Source of the DNA: Antedon mediterranea
Lineage: Eukaryota > Echinodermata > Crinoidea > Comatulida > Antedonidae
Assembly (NCBI RefSeq): GCF_964355755.1
Contig: NC_092679.1
Location: 9,240,001 to 9,304,000 of the forward strand
Direction: 5' to 3'
Length of the DNA: 64,000 nt
In this document: piece after piece, positions 26,901-39,483 of the stretch
Numbering within the stretch: position 1 is the first letter of the stretch
Layout of the letters: every line of letters begins with the position of its first letter
Translations under genes and position numbers: made by a program
Notes under the pieces: model-generated
What the model saw: only the letters and a program-made list of their open reading frames with translations
The model's database searches: none
What the model was told of the DNA's origin: nothing

Positions 26901-27182
26901 GTAAATGCGATTTGAAGCTATTTAAAGCACTTTTGTGTTTTTATGTTAACAAGTTTTTTCGAAAATCACAAAATGGTCTAAAACGTCTCCAAATGCGATT
27001 TGAAGCTATTTTAAGCACTTTGGTGTTTTTGTGTTAACAAGTTTTTCGAAAATCACAAAATGGTCTAAAACGTTTCCAAATGCGATTTGAAGCTATTCTG
27101 TACACTTTGATGTTTTGTGTGAAAATTTTCTTTCGAAATGCTCAAAATGGTCAAAAACGTTTTTAAATACGATATTAAGCTA
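23973..27182 (+). repeat. Higher-order repeat unit (3210 bp), first of the 3123-bp series
   Basis: Runs from one CTTTGTGCTC module to the equivalent module of the next unit, with a second module at 26143 and an AGTTTTAGCA module at 25483. It equals the following 3123-bp units plus one extra 87/88-bp monomer located before 24383. It has private changes around 24602 (AATAAG for AACAAG) and 24623 (CACGAAATGG for CACAAAATGG). Confidence 0.85.
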
Positions 27183-30100
27183 CTTTGTGCTCTTTGATGT
27201 TTTTGTGTGAAATGTTTTATCGAAATGCTCAAAATGGTCTAAAACGGTTTCTAATGTGATTTCAAGCACTTTGATGTTTTTGTGTAACCAAGTTTTTCGA
27301 AAATCACAAAATTGTCTAAAGCGTCTCCAAATGCGATTTGAAGCTATTCTGTAAACTTTGATGTTTTTATGTTAACAAGTTTTTCGAAAATCACAAAATG
27401 GTCTAAAACGTCTCTAAATGCGATTTGAAGCTTTTCTGTACACTTTGATGTTTTTATGTTAACAACTTTTTTCGAAAATCACAAAATGGTCTAAAATGTC
27501 TCCAAATGCGATTTGAAGCTATTCTAAGCACTTTGATGTTTTTATGTTACCAAGTTTTTTCGAAAATCACAAAATGGTCTAAAACGTCTCCAATAGCGAT
27601 TTTAAGCTATTCTGTACACTTTGATGTTTTTATGTTAACAAGTTTTTCGAAAATCACAAAATGGTCTAAAACGTCTCCAAATGCGATTTTAAGCTATTCT
27701 AAGCACTTTGGTGTTTTTATGTTAACAAGTTTTTTTGAAAATCACAAAATGGTCTAAAACGTCTCTAAATGCGATTTGAAGCTTTTCTGTACACTTTGAT
27801 GTCTTTATGTTAACAACTTTTTTCGAAAATCACAAAATGGTCTAAAATGTCTCCAAATGCGATTTGAAGCTATTCTAAGCACTTTGGTGTTTTTATGGAA
27901 ACAATTTTTTTCGAAAATCACAAAATGGTCTAAAACGTCTCCAATAGCGATTTGAAGCTTTTCTGTACACTTTGGTGTTTTTATGTTAACAAGTTTTTTC
28001 GAAAATCACAAAATGGTCTAAAACGTCTCCAAATGCGATTTGAAGCTAATCTGTACACTTTGATGTTTTTATGTTAACAAGTTTTTTCGAAAATCACAAA
28101 ATGGTCTAAAACGTTTCCAAATGCGATTTGAAGCTTTTCTTTACACTTTGGTGTTTTTATGTTAACAAGTTTTTTCGAAAATCACAAAATGGTCTAAAAC
28201 GTCTCCAAATGCGATTTGAAGCTATTCTGTACACTTTGATGTTTTTATGTTAACAAGTTTTTTCGAAGATCACAAAATGGTCTAAAACGTCTACAAATGC
28301 AATTTGAAGCTATTCTAAGCACTTTTGTGTTTTTATGTTAACAAGTTTTTTCGAAAATCACAAAATGGTCTAAAACGTCTGCAAATGCGATTTTAAACTA
28401 TTCTTAGCACATGGGTGTTTTTATTTAAACAAATTTTTTCGAAACTCACAAAATGGTCTAAAACGTCTCCAAATGCGATTTGAAGCTATTTTAAGCACTT
28501 TGGTGTTTTTGTGTTAACAAGTTTTTCGAAATGCTCAAAATGGTCTAAAACGTTTTTAAACACGATATTAAGCTATTTTGTGCTCTTTGGTGTTTTTTTG
28601 TGAAAAGTTTTAGCAAAATGCTCAAAATGGTCTAAAACGATTTCTAATGTGATTTTAAGCACTTTGATGTTTTTATGTTAACTAGTTTTTTCGAAAATCA
28701 CAAAATGGTCTAAAACGTTTCCAAATGCGATTTGAAGCTATTTTAAGCACTTAAGTGCTTTTGTGTAACCAAGTTTTTTTGAAAATCACAAAAGGGTCTA
28801 AAATGTCTCCAAATGTGATTTGAAGCTATTTTAAGCACTTTGGTGTTTTTGTGTTAACAAGTTTTTCGGAAATCACCAAATTGTCTAAAACGTCTCCAAA
28901 TGCGATTTGAAGCTATTCTGTACACTTTGATGTTTTTATGTTAACAAGTTTTTTAGAAAATCACAAAATGGTCTAAAACATCTCCAAATGCGATTTAAAG
29001 CTATTTTAAGCACTTTGGTGTTTTTATGTTAACAAGTTTTTTCGAAAATCACAAAATGGTCTAAAACGTCTCCAAATGCGATTTGAAGCTATTTTAAGCA
29101 CTTTGGTGTTTTTGTGTTAACAAGTTTTTCGAAATGCTCAAAATGGTCTAAAACGTTTCCAAATGCGATTTGAAGCTATTCTGTACACTTTGATGTTTTG
29201 TGTGAAAATTTTCTGTCGAAATGCTCAAAATGGTCAAAAACGTTTTTAAATACGATATTAAGCTACTTTGTGCTCTTTGATGTTTTTGTGTGAAATGTTT
29301 TATCGAAATGCTCAAAATGGTCTAAAACGGTTTCTAATGTGATTTCAAGCACTTTGATGTTTTTGTGTAACCAAGTTTTTCGAAAATCACAAAATTGTCT
29401 AAAACGTCTCCAAATGCGATTTGAAGCTATTCTGTACTCTTTGATGTTTTTATGTTAACAAGTTTTTCGAAAATCACAAAATGGTCTAAAACGTCTCCAA
29501 ATGCGATTTTAAGCTATTCTAAGCACTTTGGTGTTTTTATGTTAACAAGTTTTTTTGAAATCACAAAATGGTCTAAAACGTCTCTAAATGAGATTTGAAG
29601 CTTTTCTGTACATTTTGATGTTTTTATGTTAACAAGTTTTTTCGAAAATCACAAAATGGTCTAAAATGTCTCCAAATGCGATTTGAAGCTATTCTAAGCA
29701 CTTTGGTGTTTTTATGGAAACAATTTTTTTCGAAAATCACAAAATGGTCTAAAACGTCTCCAAATGTGATTTGAAGCTATTCTGTACACTTTGATGTTTT
29801 TATGTTAGCAAGTTTTTTCGAAAATCACAAAATGGTCTAAAACGTCTACAAATGCGATTTGAAGCTAATCTGTACACTTTGATGTTTTTATGTTAACAAG
29901 TTTTTTCGAAAATCACAAAAGGGTCTAAAATGTCTGTAAATGCTATTTGAAGCTATTTAAAGCACTTTGGTGTTTTTAGGTTAACAAGTTTTTTCGAAAA
30001 TCACAAAAGGGTCTAAAATGTCTGTAAATGCGATTTGAAGCTATTTAAAGCACTTTTGTGTTTTTATGTTAACAAGTTTTTTCGAAAATCACAAAATGGT

Positions 30101-30305
30101 CTAAAACGTCTCCAAATGCGATTTGAAGCTATTTTAAGCACTTTGGTGTTTTTGTGTTAACAAGTTTTTCGAAAATCACAAAATGGTCTAAAACGTTTCC
30201 AAATGCGATTTGAAGCTATTCTGTACACTTTGATGTTTTGTGTGAAAATTTTCTTTCGAAATGCTCAAAATGGTCAAAAACGTTTTTAAATACGATATTA
30301 AGCTA
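27183..30305 (+). repeat. Higher-order repeat unit, 3123 bp
   Basis: Marker modules at 27183, 29266 and 28606 recur exactly 3123 bp later at 30306, 32389 and 31729. By eye the unit differs from the next one at very few positions, for example GCGTCTCC at 27321 and TGTAAACTTT at about 27351. The rare variant GATGTCTTTA (about 27799) is shared with the next unit, so the two are products of one recent duplication. Confidence 0.9.
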
Positions 30306-33300
30306 CTTTGTGCTCTTTGATGTTTTTGTGTGAAATGTTTTATCGAAATGCTCAAAATGGTCTAAAACGGTTTCTAATGTGATTTCAAGCACTTTGATGT
30401 TTTTGTGTAACCAAGTTTTTCGAAAATCACAAAATTGTCTAAAACGTCTCCAAATGCGATTTGAAGCTATTCTGTACACTTTGATGTTTTTATGTTAACA
30501 AGTTTTTCGAAAATCACAAAATGGTCTAAAACGTCTCTAAATGCGATTTGAAGCTTTTCTGTACACTTTGATGTTTTTATGTTAACAACTTTTTTCGAAA
30601 ATCACAAAATGGTCTAAAATGTCTCCAAATGCGATTTGAAGCTATTCTAAGCACTTTGATGTTTTTATGTTACCAAGTTTTTTCGAAAATCACAAAATGG
30701 TCTAAAACGTCTCCAATAGCGATTTTAAGCTATTCTGTACACTTTGATGTTTTTATGTTAACAAGTTTTTCGAAAATCACAAAATGGTCTAAAACGTCTC
30801 CAAATGCGATTTTAAGCTATTCTAAGCACTTTGGTGTTTTTATGTTAACAAGTTTTTTTGAAAATCACAAAATGGTCTAAAACGTCTCTAAATGCGATTT
30901 GAAGCTTTTCTGTACACTTTGATGTCTTTATGTTAACAACTTTTTTCGAAAATCACAAAATGGTCTAAAATGTCTCCAAATGCGATTTGAAGCTATTCTA
31001 AGCACTTTGGTGTTTTTATGGAAACAATTTTTTTCGAAAATCACAAAATGGTCTAAAACGTCTCCAATAGCGATTTGAAGCTTTTCTGTACACTTTGGTG
31101 TTTTTATGTTAACAAGTTTTTTCGAAAATCACAAAATGGTCTAAAACGTCTCCAAATGCGATTTGAAGCTAATCTGTACACTTTGATGTTTTTATGTTAA
31201 CAAGTTTTTTCGAAAATCACAAAATGGTCTAAAACGTTTCCAAATGCGATTTGAAGCTTTTCTTTACACTTTGGTGTTTTTATGTTAACAAGTTTTTTCG
31301 AAAATCACAAAATGGTCTAAAACGTCTCCAAATGCGATTTGAAGCTATTCTGTACACTTTGATGTTTTTATGTTAACAAGTTTTTTCGAAGATCACAAAA
31401 TGGTCTAAAACGTCTACAAATGCAATTTGAAGCTATTCTAAGCACTTTTGTGTTTTTATGTTAACAAGTTTTTTCGAAAATCACAAAATGGTCTAAAACG
31501 TCTGCAAATGCGATTTTAAACTATTCTTAGCACATGGGTGTTTTTATTTAAACAAATTTTTTCGAAACTCACAAAATGGTCTAAAACGTCTCCAAATGCG
31601 ATTTGAAGCTATTTTAAGCACTTTGGTGTTTTTGTGTTAACAAGTTTTTCGAAATGCTCAAAATGGTCTAAAACGTTTTTAAACACGATATTAAGCTATT
31701 TTGTGCTCTTTGGTGTTTTTTTGTGAAAAGTTTTAGCAAAATGCTCAAAATGGTCTAAAACGATTTCTAATGTGATTTTAAGCACTTTGATGTTTTTATG
31801 TTAACTAGTTTTTTCGAAAATCACAAAATGGTCTAAAACGTTTCCAAATGCGATTTGAAGCTATTTTAAGCACTTAAGTGCTTTTGTGTAACCAAGTTTT
31901 TTTGAAAATCACAAAAGGGTCTAAAATGTCTCCAAATGTGATTTGAAGCTATTTTAAGCACTTTGGTGTTTTTGTGTTAACAAGTTTTTCGGAAATCACC
32001 AAATTGTCTAAAACGTCTCCAAATGCGATTTGAAGCTATTCTGTACACTTTGATGTTTTTATGTTAACAAGTTTTTTAGAAAATCACAAAATGGTCTAAA
32101 ACATCTCCAAATGCGATTTAAAGCTATTTTAAGCACTTTGGTGTTTTTATGTTAACAAGTTTTTTCGAAAATCACAAAATGGTCTAAAACGTCTCCAAAT
32201 GCGATTTGAAGCTATTTTAAGCACTTTGGTGTTTTTGTGTTAACAAGTTTTTCGAAATGCTCAAAATGGTCTAAAACGTTTCCAAATGCGATTTGAAGCT
32301 ATTCTGTACACTTTGATGTTTTGTGTGAAAATTTTCTGTCGAAATGCTCAAAATGGTCAAAAACGTTTTTAAATACGATATTAAGCTACTTTGTGCTCTT
32401 TGATGTTTTTGTGTGAAATGTTTTATCGAAATGCTCAAAATGGTCTAAAACGGTTTCTAATGTGATTTCAAGCACTTTGATGTTTTTGTGTAACCAAGTT
32501 TTTCGAAAATCACAAAATTGTCTAAAACGTCTCCAAATGCGATTTGAAGCTATTCTGTACTCTTTGATGTTTTTATGTTAACAAGTTTTTCGAAAATCAC
32601 AAAATGGTCTAAAACGTCTCCAAATGCGATTTTAAGCTATTCTAAGCACTTTGGTGTTTTTATGTTAACAAGTTTTTTTGAAATCACAAAATGGTCTAAA
32701 ACGTCTCTAAATGAGATTTGAAGCTTTTCTGTACATTTTGATGTTTTTATGTTAACAAGTTTTTTCGAAAATCACAAAATGGTCTAAAATGTCTCCAAAT
32801 GCGATTTGAAGCTATTCTAAGCACTTTGGTGTTTTTATGGAAACAATTTTTTTCGAAAATCACAAAATGGTCTAAAACGTCTCCAAATGTGATTTGAAGC
32901 TATTCTGTACACTTTGATGTTTTTATGTTAGCAAGTTTTTTCGAAAATCACAAAATGGTCTAAAACGTCTACAAATGCGATTTGAAGCTAATCTGTACAC
33001 TTTGATGTTTTTATGTTAACAAGTTTTTTCGAAAATCACAAAAGGGTCTAAAATGTCTGTAAATGCTATTTGAAGCTATTTAAAGCACTTTGGTGTTTTT
33101 AGGTTAACAAGTTTTTTCGAAAATCACAAAAGGGTCTAAAATGTCTGTAAATGCGATTTGAAGCTATTTAAAGCACTTTTGTGTTTTTATGTTAACAAGT
33201 TTTTTCGAAAATCACAAAATGGTCTAAAACGTCTCCAAATGCGATTTGAAGCTATTTTAAGCACTTTGGTGTTTTTGTGTTAACAAGTTTTTCGAAAATC

Positions 33301-33428
33301 ACAAAATGGTCTAAAACGTTTCCAAATGCGATTTGAAGCTATTCTGTACACTTTGATGTTTTGTGTGAAAATTTTCTTTCGAAATGCTCAAAATGGTCAA
33401 AAACGTTTTTAAATACGATATTAAGCTA
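30306..33428 (+). repeat. Higher-order repeat unit, 3123 bp
   Basis: Second exact-length copy of the 3123-bp unit, with modules at 30306, 31729 and 32389 and the next unit starting at 33429. Like its left neighbour it carries GATGTCTTTA (about 30922) and ACGTTTCCAAATG (about 31838). The following unit keeps this register only to about 33.8 kb. Confidence 0.9.
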
Positions 33429-36400
33429 CTTTGTGCTCTTTGATGTTTTTGTGTGAAATGTTTTATCGAAATGCTCAAAATGGTCTAAAACGGTTTCTAA
33501 TGTGATTTCAAGCACTTTGATGTTTTTGTGTAACCAAGTTTTTCGAAAATCACAAAATTGTCTAAAACGTCTCCAAATGCGATTTGAAGCTATTCTGTAC
33601 ACTTTGATGTTTTTATGTTAACAAGTTTTTCGAAAATCACAAAATGGTCTAAAACGTCTCCAAATGCGATTTGAAGCTATTCTGTACACTTTGATGTTTT
33701 TATGTTAACAAGTTTTTCGAAAATCACAAAATGGTCTAAAACGTCTCTAAATGCGATTTGAAGCTTTTCTGTACACTTTGATGTTTTTATGTTAACAACT
33801 TTTTTCGAAAATCACAAAATGGTCTAAAACGTCTACAAATGCGATTTGAAGCTATTCTAAGCACTTTTGTGTTTTTATGTTAACAAGTTTTTTCGAAAAT
33901 AACAAAATGGTCTAAAACGTCTGCAAATGCGATTTGAAGCTATTTTAAGCACTTTGGTGTTTTTGTGTTAACAAGTTTTTCGAAATGCTCAAAATGGTCT
34001 AAAACGTTTCCAAATGCGATTTGAAGCTATTCTGTACACTTTGATGTTTTGTGTGAAAATTTTCTGTCGAAATGCTCAAAATGGTCAAAAACGTTTTTAA
34101 ATACGATATTAAGCTACTTTGTGCTCTTTGATGTTTTTGTGTGAAATGTTTTATCGAAATGCTCAAAATGGTTTAAAACGGTTTCTAATGTGATTTCAAG
34201 CACTTTGATGTTTTTGTGTAACCAAGTTTTTCGAAAATCACAAAATTGTCTAAAACGTCTCCAAATGCGATTTGAAGCTATTCTGTACACTTTGGTGTTT
34301 TTATGTTAACAAGTTTTTTCGAAAATCACAAAATGGTCTAAAACGTCTCCAAATGCGATTTAAAGCTATTTTAAGCACTTTTGTGTTTTTGTGTTAACAA
34401 GTTTTTCGAAAATCACAAAATGGTCTAAAACGTTTCCAAATGCGATTTGAAGCTATTCTGTACACTTTGATGTTTTGTGTGAAAATTTTCTTTCGAAATG
34501 CTCAAAATGGTCAAAAAAGTTTTTAAATACGATATTAAGCTACTTTGTGCTCTTTGATGTTTTTGTGTGAAATGTTTTATCGAAATGCTCAAAATGGTCT
34601 AAAACGGTTTCTAATGTGATTTCAAGCACTTTGATGTTTTTGTGTAACCAAGTTTTTCGAAAATCACAAAATTGTCTAAAACGTCTCCAAATGCGATTTG
34701 AAGCTATTCTGTACACTTTGATGTTTTTATGTTAACAAGTTTTTCGAAAATCACAAAATGGTCTAAAACGTCTCCAAATGCGATTTGAAGCTATTCTGTA
34801 CACTTTGATGTTTTTATGTTAACAAGTTTTTCGAAAATCACAAAATGGTCTAAAACGTCTCTAAATGCGATTTGAAGCTTTTCTGTACACTTTGATGTTT
34901 TTATGTTAACAACTTTTTTCGAAAATCACAAAATGGTCTAAAATGTCTCCAAATGCGATTTGAAGCTATTCTAAGCACTTTGATGTTTTTATGTTACCAA
35001 GTTTTTTCGAAAATCACAAAATGGTCTAAAATGTCTCCAATAGCGATTTTAAGCTATTCTGTACACTTTGATGTTTTTATGTTAACAAGTTTTTCGAAAA
35101 TCACAAAATGGTCTAAAACGTCTCCAAATGCGATTTTAAGCTATTCTAAGCACTTTGGTGTTTTTATGTTAACAAGTTTTTTTGAAAATCACAAAATGGT
35201 CTAAAACGTCTCTAAATGCGATTTGAAGCTTTTCTGTACACTTTGATGTTTTTATGTTAACAACTTTTTTCGAAAATCACAAAATGGTCTAAAATGTCTC
35301 CAAATGCGATTTGAAGCTATTCTAAGCACTTTGGTGTTTTTATGGAAACAATTTTTTTCGAAAATCACAAAATGGTCTAAAACGTCTCCAATAGCGATTT
35401 GAAGCTTTTCTGTACACTTTGGTGTTTTTATGTTAACAAGTTTTTTCGAAAATCACAAAATGGTCTAAAACGTCTCCAAATGCGATTTGAAGCTAATCTG
35501 TACACTTTGATGTTTTTATGTTAACAAGTTTTTTCGAAGATCACAAAATGGTCTAAAACGTCTACAAATGCAATTTGAAGCTATTCTAAGCACTTTTGTG
35601 TTTTTATGTTAACAAGTTTTTTCGAAAATCACAAAATGGTCTAAAACGTCTGCAAATGCGATTTTAAACTATTCTTAGCACATTGGTGTTTTTATTTAAA
35701 CAAATTTTTTCGAAACTCACAAAATGGTCTAAAACGTCTCCAAATGCGATTTGAAGCTATTTTAAGCACTTTGGTGTTTTTGTGTTAACAAGTTTTTCGA
35801 AATGCTCAAAATGGTCTAAAACGTTTTTAAACACGATATTAAGCTATTTTGTGCTCTTTGGTGTTTTTTTGTGAAAAGTTTTAGCAAAATGCTCAAAATG
35901 GTCTAAAACGATTTCTAATGTGATTTTAAGCACTTTGATGTTTTTATGTTAACTAGTTTTTTCGAAAATCACAAAATGGTCTAAAACGTCTCCAAATGCG
36001 ATTTGAAGCTATTTTAAGCACTTAAGTGCTTTTGTGTAACCAAGTTTTTTTGAAAATCACAAAAGGGTCTAAAATGTCTCCAAATGTGATTTGAAGCTAT
36101 TTTAAGCACTTTGGTGTTTTTGTGTTAACAAGTTTTTCGGAAATCACAAAATTGTCTAAAACGTCTCCAAATGCGATTTGAAGCTATTCTGTACACTTTG
36201 ATGTTTTTATGTTACCAAGTTTTTTAGAAAATCACAAAATGGTCTAAAACATCTCCAAATGCGATTTAAAGCTATTTTAAGCACTTTGGTGTTTTTATGT
36301 TAACAAGTTTTTTCGAAAATCACAAAATGGTCTAAAACGTCTCCAAATGCGATTTGAAGCTTTTCTGTACACTTTGGTGTTTTTATGGAAACAATTTTTT

Positions 36401-37723
36401 TCGAAAATCACAAAATGGTCTAAAATGTCTCCAAATGCGATTTGAAGCTATTCTAAGCACTTTGATGTTTTTATGTTAACAAGTTTTTTCGAAAATCACA
36501 AAATGGTCTAAAACGTCTCCAATAGCGATTTTAAGCTATTCTGTACACTTTGATGTTTTTATGTTAACAACTTTTTTCGAAAATCACAAAATGGTCTAAA
36601 ATGTCTCCAAATGCGATTTGAAGCTATTCTAAGCACTTTGGTGTTTTTATGGAAACAATTTTTTTCGAAAATCACAAAATGGTCTAAAACGTCTCCAATA
36701 GCAATTTGAAGCTTTTCTTTACACTTTGGTGTTTTTATGTTAACAAGTTTTTTCGAAAATCACAAAATGATCTAAAACGTCTCCAAATGCGATTTGAAGC
36801 TATTCTGTACACTTTGATGTTTTTATGTTAACAAGTTTTTTCGAAAATCACAAAATGTTCTAAAACGTCTACAAATGCAATTTGAAGCTATTCTAAGCAC
36901 TTTTGTGTTTTTATGTTAACAAGTTTTTTCGAAAATCACAAAATGGTCTAAAACGTCTGCAAATGCGATTTGAAATTATTCTTAGCACATTGGTGTTTTT
37001 ATTTAAACAAATTTTTTCGAAACTCACAAAATGGTCTAAAACGTCTCCAAATGCGATTTGAAGCTATTTTAAGCACTTTGGTGTTTTTGTGTTAACAAGT
37101 TTTTCGAAATGCTCAAAATGGTCTAAAACGTTTTTAAACACGATATTAAGCTATTTTGTGCTCTTTGGTGTTTTTTTGTGAAAAGTTTTAGCAAAATGCT
37201 CAAAATGGTCTAAAACGATTTCTAATGTGATTTTAAGCACTTTGATGTTTTTATGTTAACTAGTTTTTTCGAAAATCACAAAATGGTCTAAAACGTCTCC
37301 AAATGCGATTTGAAGCTATTTTAAGCACTTAGGTGCTTTTGTGTAACCAAGTTTTTTTGAAAATCACAAAAGGGTCTAAAATGTCTCCAAATGTGATTTG
37401 AAGCTATTTTAAGCACTTTGGTGTTTTTGTGTTAACAAGTTTTTCGGAAATCACAAAATTGTCTAAAACGTCTCCAAATGCGATTTGAAGCTATTCTGTA
37501 CACTTTGATGTTTTTATGTTAACAAGTTTTTTAGAAAATCACAAAATGGTCTAAAACATCTCCAAATGCGATTTAAAGCTATTTTAAGCACTTTGGTGTT
37601 TTTATGTTAACAAGTTTTTTCGAAAATCACAAAATGGTCTAAAACGTCTCCAAATGCGATTTGAAGCTATTTTAAGCACTTGGGTGTTTTTGTGTTAACA
37701 AGTTTTTCGAAATGCTCAAAATG
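33429..37723 (+). repeat. Rearranged satellite segment left of the transposon
   Basis: Regular 3123-bp spacing breaks down here. CTTTGTGCTC modules lie at 33429, 34117 and 34543, only 688 and 426 bp apart, and AGTTTTAGCA modules at 35877 and 37184 are 1307 bp apart rather than about 3 kb. From about 34.5 to 35.5 kb the sequence follows 0.7-1.8 kb at a 33762-bp offset. At about 35.53 kb two monomers (176 bp) present in block A are missing. This is a mosaic of HOR pieces, with no unique sequence. Confidence 0.8.
37720..37723 (+). repeat. Target-site duplication AATG, left copy
   Basis: The satellite reads GCTCAAAATG just before the element, and the undisturbed array reads CTCAAAATGGTCTAAAACG. 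AATG is therefore the duplicated target and is repeated at 42950. Confidence 0.88.
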
Positions 37724-37736
37724 CACAGCTGTTTCA
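37724..37736 (+). repeat. Left terminal inverted repeat
   Basis: CACAGCTGTTTCA, a perfect inverted match to 42937-42949; similarity falls off immediately inside (AACATA against CCAATG). It contains the 8-bp palindrome ACAGCTGT. Confidence 0.92.
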
Positions 37737-37750
37737 AACATACGAATTAA

Positions 37751-37765
37751 GTCATGCGCCCTCAA
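37751..37765 (+). repeat. Left subterminal inverted repeat
   Basis: GTCATGCGCCCTCAA matches the reverse complement of 42899-42913 at 14 of 15 positions. It begins 27 bp from the left terminus. Subterminal repeats of this kind commonly bind transposase; that role is inferred. Confidence 0.7.
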
Positions 37766-37868
37766 CGTTACAAGTCGTATCGCTGGAGTAACAATACATA
37801 AACAATTACTTACAAATCCACGTGTGCAGAGTGGAGTCAAATGTCATTTAAAGACATGTTTTAAACAG

Positions 37869-37873
37869 CCAAT
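37869..37873 (+). promoter_or_regulatory. Possible CCAAT box
   Basis: CCAAT in an AGCCAATGAG context resembles an NF-Y site. It lies about 145 bp inside the left end of the element, upstream of the exon-like tandem units. There is no independent support for transcription. Confidence 0.2.
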
Positions 37874-38478
37874 GAGAATGAGATAAAAAAATAAAGGGTC
37901 GGTAAAAATATGAATATTCATTAAAGAGTCCCTGGATGAAACAAGCACGTTGTCGTTTTGTTTTTAACAAGGAATGTAACGCTGAAAATTAATGGAAGGG
38001 TGGACCATAAAATACAAGCATATACCAATTTACGCACGTGAGTGACATTTCCAAATTAGGTACATGTTTGTTTGTCCGTATCTTTAAAAAATCTAATTTT
38101 CACTCTAATTCTTTGGTACTGCATGATAATTTAGTTATCTGTGAATGTTATAACATAGTAATGGTCGAGAGGTGATGGTTGAATTTTTGAGCTATGGCCG
38201 TTTCAAATTGTGTCATTTTTAGGCTTAGGCTTGTGTCTACTCTAGTTGCAACACTGCCTTTCATGTGACAGCTGACCCAAATGAGTTTGGAAATGTTACA
38301 TTATTTGAATTATTTAGGCCTGGCTGGGTAGGCTAGGCATATACCAATACTATAGGCCCTATTTTTATTTTAATACTAGGCCTAGGCCCTTGCTAGACCT
38401 GTGTTCTCTAGCAGCCTACTACAGAGAAGCAGCTTTCCGGCTTAGTTAGCCTGGCCTTGAGTAGGCTAGCCTACTAGC

Positions 38479-38494
38479 CTAATACTAGTATTAG
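38479..38494. repeat. 16-bp perfect palindrome
   Basis: CTAATACTAGTATTAG reads the same on both strands. Flanking AGCCTACTAG on the left and TAGTAGGCT on the right allow the pairing to extend with a small bulge. It is present only in unit 1. Confidence 0.6.
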
Positions 38495-38583
38495 TAGGCT
38501 ACCTAATTAAAATTAGGCCCAGGATCTACGCCTAGGCCTATATATTTTTAATATTATTTAATCATTATAATTAATTTTAGTTT

Positions 38584-38626
38584 TATTAAATTTACAGTAT
38601 TCATTACAAAAACTGTAAATTTAATA
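38584..38626. repeat. Perfect 15-bp inverted repeat with 13-nt loop
   Basis: TATTAAATTTACAGT at 38584-38598 is the exact reverse complement of ACTGTAAATTTAATA at 38612-38626. It could form a hairpin in DNA or RNA. Only unit 1 of the tandem series has both arms; the other units keep the TTTACAGTATT side (unit 3: TTTACTGTATT) and have lost the partner. Confidence 0.75.
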
Positions 38627-38856
38627 TTATGAGGATTATATATACCCTATGTAACATGTATGCAATAGGGAATATTATAGGCCTACCCTGTAAAGTGTAT
38701 GTAATAATTACAATATAAATAATGACAAGCATCATATTAACATTCGGTTTTGCTCATCACTGCATATTCAAATTAGTATGCAATCATACTAAATTTAATA
38801 AGTTAAGTTAATTTTATAAAATTGTTATAATAATTATTAATGTTATACTATTGTAG

Positions 38857-38927
38857 ATACATATAATATATAGAGCAGTAACCTGAAGTGGCTAAGCAGA
38901 TTTGGACCATACCTACCATCTATATAG
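38857..38927 (+). other. Exon-like segment in tandem unit 1 (71 nt)
   Basis: Bounded by TTGTAG on the left and GTAAGA on the right. It keeps GAAGTGGCTAAGCAGATTTGG from the shared core but is shorter and more diverged than the copies in units 2 to 4. No reading frame is conserved with the other copies, so if it is an exon it is probably non-coding. Confidence 0.3.
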
Positions 38928-39483
38928 GTAAGATTATTTTGCTGTTCAAGAAGTAGCAAATATTAAATTGTGTACCATGCTATTAATTTGTAATATTAAC
39001 AATCAATCACTACCACTGGCTGGGTAGGCTAGGCCTATATTATAGGCCCTATTTTTATTTTAATATACTAGATAGACCTGTGCTCTCTATCACTAGCAGC
39101 AGCCTACAGAGAAGCAGCTTTCCAGCTTATTTAGCCTAGCCTAGAGCAATTAGGCTAGGTATAAGTAGGCTACCTAATTAGGCTAGGCTCTACGCCTATA
39201 TAGGCCTATTATTATTTAATTATTATTAATTTTTGTTTAATATATTTACAGTATTTATTTAAATAATGTTTATTATGAGAATACCTGGTTATATATACCC
39301 TATGCAATGACATAAGGCATATATGCCTACCCTGTATGTAATAATTACAATTATTAAAAATAATGAATTTTAACATTCGTTTTTGCTCATCACTGCATAT
39401 TCAAATTAGTATGTATGCAACCATATTAAATTTAATAAGCTAATTTTAAGTAATTCTTATAATAATGTTTTACTATTTTTTAG

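Larger units (their letters stand above)
1..37723 (+). repeat. 88-bp satellite array, left arm
   Basis: Continuous head-to-tail tandem repeat from the window edge to the transposon. Successive GAAGCT landmarks at 423, 511 and 599 give an 88-bp period; an 87-bp version has five instead of six T before CGAAAATC. Landmarks in each monomer, in order: GAAGCT, TGTACACTTT or TAAGCACTTT, GTTAACAAG, a T-tract, CGAAAATCACAAAATGG, TCTAAAACGTCTCC, AAATGCGATTT. All monomers seen share one orientation. No stretch in this arm departs from the satellite, so there is no gene in it. The family is not one I recognise. A centromeric or heterochromatic location is inference from array size and higher-order structure only. 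Confidence 0.98.
37737..38321. other. Left internal region of the transposon, no gene seen
   Basis: Unique AT-rich sequence between the left TIR and the tandem units. An AGCCAATGAG match to the NF-Y/CCAAT-box consensus lies at 37867-37876, followed by an A-rich ATAAAAAAATAAA stretch. A CATAAAATAC TATA-like motif lies near 38006 and a GTGAGT donor-like hexamer at 38038-38043. A 17-codon frame starting ATG at 37992 is too short to call. These could mark the 5' end of a transcript, but each motif is common by chance. Confidence 0.4.

Noticed and set aside
1-37723. CRISPR array
   Set aside because: There are no unique spacers between constant repeats; the whole 88-bp unit repeats with small variants, as in a satellite.
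37680-37886. 68-codon frame across the left transposon boundary
   Set aside because: It starts in a satellite monomer and ends in the transposon, so it is a chance fusion created by the insertion.
37887-37896. AATAAA-like hexamer near 37890 as a polyadenylation signal
   Set aside because: It lies in an A-rich stretch at the left end of the element with no upstream transcript candidate.
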